Assembly: GCA_002329295.1 (NCBI GenBank)
Contig: DCTT01000006.1
Span: forward strand, 1 to 12,760
DNA: 12,760 bases
DNA from: Eubacteriaceae bacterium UBA1433
Lineage (GTDB): Bacteria > Bacillota > Clostridia > Eubacteriales > UBA1433
Reading direction: 5' to 3'
Below are positions 6,487-12,760 of the stretch, in pieces. The notes beneath the pieces were generated by a model. The model was not told the DNA's origin. It did not search any database and saw only the letters and a program-made list of their open reading frames with translations. The translations under genes and the position numbers were made by a program. Numbering within the stretch: position 1 is the stretch's first letter; every line of letters starts with the position of its first letter.

Positions 6487-7875
6487 TCAGAAAATATCGG
6501 AAAAGTGCATCAGATCATTGGACCCGTTATCGATGTCAAGTTTCAACCGGAGCGGATGCCCAATTTGCACAATGCTATAGAAATCAAATTTGGTGAAAAA
6601 GACATTATCGCAGAAGTTGCACAACATGTGGGAGATGACGTTGCGCGTTGTATTGCACTTTCGTCCACGGAGGGAATGCAACGTGGCATGGTTGCGCGGG
6701 ATTGCGGAAGGCCGATTGAAGTGCCTGTAGGTAATGAGGTTTTAAGCAGAGTATTTAACGTTATCGGAGAAACGATAGATGAAAAAGGTCCCTGCGTTAC
6801 AGAAAACAAGATGCCGATTCACAGACCGGCTCCTTTATTTGAAGAACAGGACACCGCATCGCACATGTTTGAGACGGGTATCAAAGTTGTAGATTTGATT
6901 GCTCCCTACGCAAAAGGTGGGAAAATAGGACTTTTTGGTGGGGCAGGGGTTGGCAAGACCGTATTGATACAGGAATTGATTCATAATATTGCAAAAGAGC
7001 ATGGAGGGATTTCTGTATTTGCAGGGGTAGGAGAGCGAACAAGAGAAGGAAATGATTTGTATCACGAAATGATAGAATCCGGCGTTATCGAAAAAACGAC
7101 GATGGTTTTTGGCCAAATGAATGAGCCGCCGGGAGCAAGGATGCGAGTAGCGCTCACAGGTCTTACGATGGCGGAATACTTTCGTGACGTGGAAGGGCAG
7201 GATGTGTTGTTGTTTATCGATAACATTTTTCGGTTTTCTCAGGCAGGCTCGGAAGTCTCAGCATTATTGGGGCGTATTCCCAGCGCTGTGGGCTATCAGC
7301 CTACGTTGGCAACGGAAATGGGCGCGCTGCAAGAACGCATCACTTCGACCAAGAAGGGATCCATTACTTCCGTTCAGGCAATTTATGTGCCTGCAGACGA
7401 CTTGACGGACCCGGCGCCTGCCACAACGTTTGCGCATTTGGATGCCACAACGGTATTGTCTCGTGCTGTCACAGAATTGGGTATTTATCCCGCTGTTGAT
7501 CCGCTGGAATCATCCTCTCGTATTTTGGATCCGTTGATTGTAGGCGAAGAACACTATAATACGGCAAGGGGTGTGCAAGAGGTTTTACAACGATATAAAG
7601 ATTTGCAAGACATCATTGCGATTTTAGGAATGGATGAATTGAGCGATGATGATAAACTTGTTGTGGCGCGCGCTCGAAAAATTCAACGTTTTCTTTCGCA
7701 ACCGTTTCATGTTGCGGAACAATTTACCGGAACAGCCGGGAAATATATACCGATTGGCGAAACGATTAGAGGATTTAAAGAAATATTGGAAGGACAGCAT
7801 GATCATATTCCGGAAGCGTTGTTTTTATATGCAGGCACCATTGATGAAGTAGTGGAAAGGGCAAAGAAATCATGA
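6484..7875 (+). CDS. atpD: ATP synthase F1 subunit beta, catalytic
   Basis: Beta carries the catalytic sites that make or split ATP. It has 463 residues. The P-loop is GGAGVGKT (152-159, K158, T159). The catalytic glutamate lies in GERTREGND (183-191, E184). Walker B is VLLFIDNIFRF (241-251). The segment that touches gamma and epsilon reads DELSDDD (384-390) in place of the classic DELSEED, keeping the acidic character. The start is a TTG at 6484 with the perfect AGGAGG (6471-6476) 7 bases upstream. This gives the expected short N-terminus ahead of GKVHQIIGPVIDV. The last codons overlap atpC by 4 bases (ATGA). Confidence 0.99.
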   Translation: MSENIGKVHQIIGPVIDVKFQPERMPNLHNAIEIKFGEKDIIAEVAQHVGDDVARCIALSSTEGMQRGMVARDCGRPIEVPVGNEVLSRVFNVIGETIDEKGPCVTENKMPIHRPAPLFEEQDTASHMFETGIKVVDLIAPYAKGGKIGLFGGAGVGKTVLIQELIHNIAKEHGGISVFAGVGERTREGNDLYHEMIESGVIEKTTMVFGQMNEPPGARMRVALTGLTMAEYFRDVEGQDVLLFIDNIFRFSQAGSEVSALLGRIPSAVGYQPTLATEMGALQERITSTKKGSITSVQAIYVPADDLTDPAPATTFAHLDATTVLSRAVTELGIYPAVDPLESSSRILDPLIVGEEHYNTARGVQEVLQRYKDLQDIIAILGMDELSDDDKLVVARARKIQRFLSQPFHVAEQFTGTAGKYIPIGETIRGFKEILEGQHDHIPEALFLYAGTIDEVVERAKKS

Positions 7876-8300
7876 AAAAAAACTTCCGCCTGGAAGTAGT
7901 GACACCGGAGAGATTGTTTTATTCAGGCGATATCGAACTGGTAATTGTGAAAACAAACAGCGGTGAAGAAGGGTTTATGGCGGGACATACTTGGGCGGTG
8001 AAACTGCTTCAACCCGGACAATTGCGTATACAGGAAAAGGACGAAGATCGCCAAAATATGAAATATGCTGCGATTTCTGAAGGATACATTGTTGTAGAAG
8101 ATAATGTGACGATTTTCACCGACGCGGCAGAATGGCCGGAAGAAATAGATTTAGCCAGAGCGGAACGGGCAAAGGAACGAGCTGAGAGCAGACTGAAACA
8201 AATTTCGCCGGATGACATCGAACATGCGAGATTGGAGATTGCCTTGCACAGAGCCATTAATCGCATTCGGGTAAAAGGCGGAAACCATCATCACAAGTAA
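7872..8300 (+). CDS. atpC: ATP synthase F1 subunit epsilon
   Basis: Epsilon couples gamma to the c-ring and can restrain ATP hydrolysis. The 142-residue protein has an N-terminal beta-sandwich (about 4-86, opening FRLEVVTPERLFYSG) and a C-terminal helical hairpin (about 91-135, with LARAERAKERAESRL). This helix pair can extend into F1 as an inhibitor in relatives. The loop usually written G..G.lpnHapl reads GEEGFMAGHTWAVKLL (31-46) and keeps the histidine but not the proline-asparagine. The tail ends in NHHHK (138-142), a small natural histidine cluster. The gene starts inside the stop of atpD (ATGA). It ends 41 bases before the Memo/AMMECR1 gene, with no terminator in between. Confidence 0.95.
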   Translation: MKKNFRLEVVTPERLFYSGDIELVIVKTNSGEEGFMAGHTWAVKLLQPGQLRIQEKDEDRQNMKYAAISEGYIVVEDNVTIFTDAAEWPEEIDLARAERAKERAESRLKQISPDDIEHARLEIALHRAINRIRVKGGNHHHK

Positions 8301-8341
8301 AGAGTGAGCAATACGTTCTTGTACCGGAAAGGAGAGATTGT

Positions 8342-9733
8342 ATGGCTGTTTTAGCGTCTTATATTGTACCGCATCCTCCGTTAATTGTCGGAGCGGTTGG
8401 AAGAGGGGAAGAGAAAAAGATTCAAAAAACAGTAGATTCTTATCATGCTGTTTCACGTGAAATTGCGTCATTGCAACCAGAAACCATTGTTGTTATTTCT
8501 CCGCATGCCGTAGCATATGAAGATTATTTTCATATTGCATCGGGCAAAGGTGCCAACGGAGATTTTTCTGCTTTTGGGGCAGGTGATGTGTCTTTATATG
8601 CTGAATTTGATGAAGAATTTATTGATGCTTTATCGAATATAGCGCAGAAAAAAAAGCTTTATGCGGGCACAATGGGCACAAGGCAAAAAAAATTGGATCA
8701 TGGAGTGATGGTCCCGTTGTATTTTATTCATCAATACCTGCAATCTTATCAAATCGTGGTGCTGTCTATATCAGGCTTTTCTTATGAAACACATTTTTCT
8801 TACGGCAAATGCATTGCGGAAGCAGCAGAAACACTTCAGAGAGACATTGTTATCATTGCCAGCGGAGATTTGTCCCACAAGCTCAAAGAAGATGGTCCTT
8901 ATGGATTTGCGCAGGAAGGTGTGGAATTTGATAAAAAAATCACTGACGCAATGTCAAAAGGAGATTTTTCACAATTTTTGTCCTTTGAAGAAAATTTTGT
9001 TTCTGCGGCAGCAGAGTGTGGGCTAAAACCTTGTATTGTTATGGCCGGAGCGTTGGAAACAAAAAAAGTGGATGCAAAACTGTATTCTTATGAAGGACCC
9101 TTTGGTGTAGGTTATGCCGTTGCTTCTTATAAGGTAATCAATCAAGAAGAAAATAGCGACATGTTGAAAGATAAAGGTGAATTTCAAACAGCAAAAAAAA
9201 CTGCAGAAATTAAAGAAGAACATGAGGATTCCTATGTGAAATTGGCACGTCAAACGCTGGAAACCTATATTTTGGAAAACCGCATCATCGAACCATCGTC
9301 CGATTTGGAAGAAGAATTGTTGCGAAGAAAAGCCGGTGTGTTTGTGACGTTGAAGAAAAACGGTCAATTGAGAGGGTGTATCGGCACGATTGTGCCGACA
9401 GAAGACAACATTGCAGGAGAAATTATTCAAAATGCCATCAGTGCAGGAATATATGACCCGAGGTTTCATGCCGTGACAAAAGAAGAATTGGCTGAATTGG
9501 TTTACAGCGTTGATGTGTTGGGACAAGCTGAGCCGGTGAATTCGACCGATGAGCTTGATCCCTATCGCTATGGCGTCATTGTCTCATATGGACGCAAAAA
9601 AGGGTTGCTTCTTCCGAATTTAGAAGGAGTTGACAATGTAGAGGAACAAATTGAAATTGCTGTTCGAAAGGCGGGAATATTGCCTCACGAGCCTTATAAA
9701 ATCGAGCGTTTTGAAGTGGTGAGACATAAATGA
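8342..9733 (+). CDS. AmmeMemoRadiSam system fusion protein: Memo-like (LigB fold) plus AMMECR1
   Basis: This 463-residue protein has two domains. Residues 1 to about 265 are a Memo-like domain of the class III extradiol dioxygenase (LigB) fold. It has PHPPLIVG (10-17, H11), ISPHAVAYED (52-61, H55), LDHGVMVPL (118-126, H120), SGDLSH (174-179) and ECGLKPC (225-231). By comparison with LigB and human Memo, H11, H55 and E225/C226 are candidate metal-site or active-site residues; this is inference. A charged linker (about 266-297) leads to an AMMECR1 domain with its hallmark LRGCIGT (343-349) and a C-terminal GVIVSYGRKKGLLLPNL block (411-427). Elsewhere the two halves are often separate proteins, A and B. 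The reaction is unknown. The start ATG 8342 follows AAAGGAGAG, and the end overlaps the radical SAM gene by 4 bases. Confidence 0.9.
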   Translation: MAVLASYIVPHPPLIVGAVGRGEEKKIQKTVDSYHAVSREIASLQPETIVVISPHAVAYEDYFHIASGKGANGDFSAFGAGDVSLYAEFDEEFIDALSNIAQKKKLYAGTMGTRQKKLDHGVMVPLYFIHQYLQSYQIVVLSISGFSYETHFSYGKCIAEAAETLQRDIVIIASGDLSHKLKEDGPYGFAQEGVEFDKKITDAMSKGDFSQFLSFEENFVSAAAECGLKPCIVMAGALETKKVDAKLYSYEGPFGVGYAVASYKVINQEENSDMLKDKGEFQTAKKTAEIKEEHEDSYVKLARQTLETYILENRIIEPSSDLEEELLRRKAGVFVTLKKNGQLRGCIGTIVPTEDNIAGEIIQNAISAGIYDPRFHAVTKEELAELVYSVDVLGQAEPVNSTDELDPYRYGVIVSYGRKKGLLLPNLEGVDNVEEQIEIAVRKAGILPHEPYKIERFEVVRHK

Positions 9734-10560
9734 ATGCGATAAAATGCAATCTTTGCCCGCACAATTGTTTGTTGCGAGAAGGGCAAATTGGCCTATGTCA
9801 GGCGCGTATGAATAAAGAGGGGAATATTTTTGCGGAAAACTACGGCAGAGTTACATCTGTTGCATTGGATCCGATTGAAAAAAAACCGCTGTATCATTTT
9901 TATCCTGCAAGCAAGATTTTGTCGGTGGGGAGTTATGGCTGCAATCTTTCGTGTCCATTTTGTCAAAACCATCGTATATCCACCGCTGATTCAAAGAGTG
10001 CGGCGTATACTGAATTAGCGCCTCAGCAGCTTGTTCAAACGGCGATTGAATATGTGGCAAAAGGAAATATCGGGCTTGCTTTTACCTATAATGAACCATT
10101 GGTGGGATATGAATATGTTCTTCATTGTGCAAAATTGGCAAAGAAAGCAAATCTGAAAGTTGCAGTGGTGACCAACGGATGTTTTTATACGGAAAGGTTA
10201 GAGGAGCTATGGCCCGTTGTTGATGCCTTTAATATTGATCTAAAAGGATTTACCCCGGCGTTTTATGAAAAAGTAGGTGGCGATTTGGAAGTCGTGAAGC
10301 AATTTATCATGCGAGCTGCAGCAGACAGCCATGTGGAAGTGACCACATTGATTATTCCCGGACAAAACGACAGTGCTGAAGAAATGCGTCAATTATCAAC
10401 ATGGCTTGCCTCCGTAAATCAGAGAATACCGCTCCATATTTCGCGGTTTTTTCCCAGATATAAAATGGCGGATAAAAACCCTACCGATGTAGAAAAGATC
10501 ATAGAGTTGCAACAAATTGCACAGGAAAAATTAGAGTTTGTCTATCGAGGCAACTGTTAA
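9730..10560 (+). CDS. amrS: AmmeMemoRadiSam system radical SAM enzyme, short form
   Basis: This is a radical SAM protein of 276 residues. The cluster motif is CNLSCPFC (71-78; C71, C75, C78), which would hold the [4Fe-4S] that cleaves S-adenosylmethionine. An N-terminal cysteine set (C6, C9, C13, C23) comes before it, with LDPIEKKPLYHFYPASKIL (46-64) between, a block typical of this family and of pyruvate formate-lyase activating enzyme relatives. AFTYNEPLVGYEY (86 onward after LQ/TAIEYV) and ISRFFPRYKMADKNPT near the end also fit. The protein stops at VYRGNC, where many relatives continue with a CPNCG-containing tail of roughly 50 residues. The start is shorter by about 14 residues too, but fixed by the ATGA overlap with the Memo/AMMECR1 gene. 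The substrate is unknown; a partner domain of the fused protein is a reasonable guess. Confidence 0.88.
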   Translation: MNAIKCNLCPHNCLLREGQIGLCQARMNKEGNIFAENYGRVTSVALDPIEKKPLYHFYPASKILSVGSYGCNLSCPFCQNHRISTADSKSAAYTELAPQQLVQTAIEYVAKGNIGLAFTYNEPLVGYEYVLHCAKLAKKANLKVAVVTNGCFYTERLEELWPVVDAFNIDLKGFTPAFYEKVGGDLEVVKQFIMRAAADSHVEVTTLIIPGQNDSAEEMRQLSTWLASVNQRIPLHISRFFPRYKMADKNPTDVEKIIELQQIAQEKLEFVYRGNC

Positions 10561-10577
10561 AGGCAGTTGCCCTTTTT
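10549..10577 (+). terminator. Intrinsic terminator overlapping the radical SAM stop codon
   Basis: An 8-bp perfect stem GGCAACTG / CAGTTGCC (10549-10556 with 10564-10571) has the 7-nt loop TTAAAGG and is followed by C and TTTTT. The TAA stop (10558-10560) is in the loop. This is the first clear terminator after the atp promoter, so the transcript may run from atpZ through the radical SAM gene. A second hairpin, GCCCTT / AAGGGC (10569-10574 with 10582-10587), shares the GCC of the right arm and cannot form at the same time. Confidence 0.75.
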
Positions 10578-10623
10578 ATATAAGGGCATAAGAGACTATG
10601 ATAAACCTAGAGGTGCTGTTCGG

Positions 10624-12582
10624 CTAAATTGTTTTTTTAAGTCGGGCGATTTCATCACGAATGGCGGCAGCTTCTTCAAAACGAAGTTCTTCTGCCGCTT
10701 GCTGCATGGCAAGGGTGAGGCTGCTGATTTCTTTGAGAAGTTCTTTTTTGTCGATAAGACGAGAAGGGCTTTCTTCTTTTTCTTCCTGTGCATCGACAAT
10801 GTATTCCAACACCCCCTTTTGGATGCTTTTGGGTGTAATGAAGTGTTGTTCATTGTATTCTTCTTGCTTTTCTCTGCGACGGCTGATTTCCGTGATGGTT
10901 TCTTTCATGGAAGCAGTGATGCTGTCGGCATACATCAGCACATAAGAATCTTTGTTTCGGGCGGCTCGACCGATGGTTTGGATGAGCGAAGTGGTATTGC
11001 GCAAAAAACCTTCTTTATCGGCGTCTAAAATAGCTACCAGACCTACTTCGGGAATATCCAATCCTTCTCTGAGCAAATTGATGCCAACTAACACATCATA
11101 AGTACCGAGACGAAGGGATTTGATGATTTCGATACGCTCCAATGTTTCAACATCAGAGTGCATATAAGTGGCTTTTATGCCGTTGCGCATAAGATAGTTG
11201 GTTAAATCTTCCGCCATACGTTTGGTCATAGTGGTAATGAGTACACGATTATTTTTTTCTGTTACACGGTAGATATGTTCGATGAGGTGGTCAATTTGGC
11301 CTTTTGTGGGAATTACATGAATCATAGGCTCCGTCAACCCCGTGGGACGGACAATTTGCTCGGCGATATTTTGGCTGTGTTCTCTTTCATAAGGACCCGG
11401 CGTGGCAGAGACAAAAATAGCATGTTTGAGTTTGTCTTCAAATTCATCGAATTTTAATGGACGGTTATCAAAAGCGCTGGGCAAACGAAAACCGTAATCA
11501 ATCAGATTTTTTTTGCGGGAATAATCGCCGCCGTACATGCCGCGCACCTGAGGAAGTGTGGCATGAGACTCGTCGATAAAAAACAGAAAATCGTCACTGA
11601 AATAATCAATCAGTGTATAAGGAGGTTGACCCGGCAACGTGCGATTTATATGGCGCGTATAGTTTTCGATACCTTTGCAGTGGCCTGTTTCGCGAAGCAT
11701 TTCCAAATCATAATGAGTGCGTGAGGCAATGCGTTGTGCTTCAATGAGTTTGTTTTCGGATTGAAAATATTCTATGCGTTCAGACAATTCCTGTTCAATG
11801 GTTTCGATGGCATGTTGAATCGATTCTTCGCCAGTGACATAATGAGAAGCAGGGAAAATCGCTGCATGGGATCGATTTTTGAGTACGGTCCCCGTCAAAG
11901 GATGAATGTCGCTGATTTTTTCGACCTCATCACCGAAAAATTCGATTCTTGTGGCGGTGTTACCGCCGTAGGCAGGATATATTTCTAAAGTGTCGCCGCG
12001 TAATCGGAAGGTGGAACGCGAAAAATCGATATCGCTGCGTTTGTATTGCATTGAAATAAGGCGGTGCAGCAAATAACGTATATCATAGCTCATGCCTTTG
12101 CGTATAGAGAGAATCATATTGTTGTAGTCATGGGGGCTCCCTAACCCATAAATGCAAGAAACACTGGCTACAACGATAACGTCTCTTCGTTCGAAAAGCG
12201 CTGCGGTAGCGCTGTGACGCAACTTTTCGATTTCATCGTTGATATCAGCATCTTTTTCGATATACAAATCCCTGCCGGGCACGTAGGCTTCCGGCTGATA
12301 ATAATCGTAGTAACTGACAAAATATTCGACGGCATTTTCCGGAAAGTATGTTTTAAATTCATTGGCTAACTGTGCCGCTAAAGTTTTGTTGTGTGCCAAA
12401 ACCAGCGCCGGACGCTGCATCTTCTCAATGATCTTTGCCATTGTAAAAGTTTTGCCGGAACCGGTTACGCCCAATAAAGTTTGATAACGCATTGATTTTT
12501 CGAGACCGGTGCAAATGCTTTCTATGGCTTGCGGTTGGTCGCCTGAAGGTTGGTAGGGACTGTGGACCTTAAATGTATTCAT
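10624..12582 (-). CDS. uvrB: Excinuclease ABC subunit B (UvrB)
   Basis: UvrB is the damage-verifying helicase-like subunit of nucleotide excision repair; it is loaded by UvrA and recruits UvrC. The 652 residues are full length. Walker A is GVTGSGKT (38-45). The damage-probing beta-hairpin region is YYDYYQPEAYVP (91-102), then YIEKDADINDEIEKLRHSAT (107-126). The DEAD-like box is IDESH (336-340) and motif VI is QTIGRAARN (535-543). A C-terminal UVR motif (about 619-650, with ALRFEEAA-like EELRFEEAA) would bind UvrC. The start ATG (12582, minus strand) follows AAGGGG. The gene converges on the radical SAM gene with a 63-base gap. I see no T-rich terminator downstream on its own strand and no GAAC-N4-GTTC LexA box upstream. 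Confidence 0.98.
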   Translation of the reverse strand: MNTFKVHSPYQPSGDQPQAIESICTGLEKSMRYQTLLGVTGSGKTFTMAKIIEKMQRPALVLAHNKTLAAQLANEFKTYFPENAVEYFVSYYDYYQPEAYVPGRDLYIEKDADINDEIEKLRHSATAALFERRDVIVVASVSCIYGLGSPHDYNNMILSIRKGMSYDIRYLLHRLISMQYKRSDIDFSRSTFRLRGDTLEIYPAYGGNTATRIEFFGDEVEKISDIHPLTGTVLKNRSHAAIFPASHYVTGEESIQHAIETIEQELSERIEYFQSENKLIEAQRIASRTHYDLEMLRETGHCKGIENYTRHINRTLPGQPPYTLIDYFSDDFLFFIDESHATLPQVRGMYGGDYSRKKNLIDYGFRLPSAFDNRPLKFDEFEDKLKHAIFVSATPGPYEREHSQNIAEQIVRPTGLTEPMIHVIPTKGQIDHLIEHIYRVTEKNNRVLITTMTKRMAEDLTNYLMRNGIKATYMHSDVETLERIEIIKSLRLGTYDVLVGINLLREGLDIPEVGLVAILDADKEGFLRNTTSLIQTIGRAARNKDSYVLMYADSITASMKETITEISRRREKQEEYNEQHFITPKSIQKGVLEYIVDAQEEKEESPSRLIDKKELLKEISSLTLAMQQAAEELRFEEAAAIRDEIARLKKTI

Positions 12583-12609
12583 GGATACCCCTTAGAACGA
12601 GATGATTCT

Positions 12610-12638
12610 TTTATACTATACTATAATGACAATGTCAA
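12610..12638 (-). promoter_or_regulatory. Near-consensus sigma-A promoter of uvrB
   Basis: On the minus strand, TTGACA (12638-12633) is followed by a 17-bp spacer and TATAAA (12615-12610). The -35 is perfect and the -10 matches 5 of 6. The -10 lies about 27 bases before the ATG, so the leader is short. The palindrome TGACAATGTCA (12627-12637) covers most of the -35 and could be an operator. Confidence 0.8.
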
Positions 12639-12694
12639 TTTTCTCAATGGAAGCAAAAACGAAAATGATTCGACAAACAAAGAATAGTATAGTA
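12614..12694. repeat. 11-bp inverted repeat between divergent promoters
   Basis: TACTATACTAT (12614-12624) and ATAGTATAGTA (12684-12694) are perfect inverted copies separated by 59 bp. The left arm overlaps the -10/spacer of the uvrB promoter. The right arm lies where the -10 of the rightward gene would be. They may be operator half-sites or simply paired -10 regions. Confidence 0.6.
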
Positions 12695-12698
12695 CATT
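12670..12698 (+). promoter_or_regulatory. Candidate promoter for the gene at 12721
   Basis: TCGACA (12670-12675, 5 of 6) is followed by a 17-bp spacer and TACATT (12693-12698, 4 of 6), about 22 bases before the TTG. A nearby TATAGT (12688-12693) is an alternative -10 but lacks a well-placed -35. Confidence 0.4.
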
Positions 12699-12720
12699 AA
12701 AATAAACAGGAGGGAGCGCT

Positions 12721-12760
12721 TTGAAACTTTTAAAAAAAGAGGTACGAGAGCAGGTTCTTT
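12721..12760 (+). CDS. Start of a divergent gene, truncated by the window end
   Basis: A TTG at 12721 follows AGGAGGGAG (12708-12716), an excellent ribosome binding site with GGAGG 7 bases upstream. Thirteen codons are visible (MKLLKKEVREQVL if TTG is read as Met), with no stop. The basic, helix-prone start resembles the N-terminus of TetR-type regulators, which would suit the inverted repeat upstream, but thirteen residues cannot identify a family. It is divergent from uvrB and shares the 138-bp spacer with it. Confidence 0.65.
   Translation, partial: MKLLKKEVREQVL

Noticed and set aside
9023..9526. 167-codon minus-strand open frame
   Set aside because: It is a shadow of the Memo/AMMECR1 gene, which has clear family motifs on the other strand.
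10567..11028. 153-codon + strand open frame antisense to uvrB
   Set aside because: It overlaps the conserved uvrB coding strand, is very phenylalanine-rich as expected for the complement of lysine-rich codons, and begins inside a terminator region.
12593..12608. LexA-like half site GAAC followed by ATTC upstream of uvrB
   Set aside because: The spacing and second half do not match GAAC-N4-GTTC, so I do not call an SOS box.

Overview
The window comes from a low-GC Gram-positive anaerobe, most likely a member of the Clostridia. The basis is the AT-rich intergenic DNA, the strong AGGAGG-type ribosome binding sites, frequent TTG starts, the clostridial-style F-type ATPase operon (atpZ-atpI-BEFHAGDC) and the protein sequences. 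I cannot name a species from sequence alone.

Layout. Bases 1-22 are the 3' end of a CCA-terminated structural RNA on the + strand, most likely tmRNA (ssrA), followed by a clear intrinsic terminator. Next is about 500 bp of AT-rich, gene-poor DNA with what looks like the wreck of a small gene and a second terminator hairpin. A free-standing HIRAN-domain gene follows (621-953). After a roughly 300 bp gap holding the likely promoter comes the complete ATP synthase operon (1257-8300): two small membrane assembly proteins (AtpZ and AtpI), then subunits a, c, b, delta, alpha, gamma, beta and epsilon. The genes are tightly packed and several overlap. The c subunit carries Q32, E65, T66 and T67, the arrangement seen in sodium-driven rotors, so the enzyme is probably Na+-coupled.

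Only 41 bp after atpC, and with no terminator between, lies a two-gene cassette of the poorly understood AmmeMemoRadiSam system. One gene is a Memo-like (LigB-fold) domain fused to an AMMECR1 domain. The other is its radical SAM partner, which overlaps it by 4 bp. The radical SAM gene ends inside the loop of its own terminator hairpin and lacks the C-terminal extension I associate with the family.

On the opposite strand, convergent with that cassette, is a complete uvrB (nucleotide excision repair). It has a near-consensus promoter, and a divergent gene begins at 12721 and runs off the end. The uvrB/divergent-gene spacer holds an 11-bp inverted repeat, one arm abutting each promoter, and a short palindrome over the uvrB -35.

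Most of the window is ordinary housekeeping DNA. The points worth a second look are the AmmeMemoRadiSam cassette and its link to the atp operon, the ion-binding residues of AtpE, the lone HIRAN gene in decayed DNA beside ssrA, and the symmetric elements upstream of uvrB.
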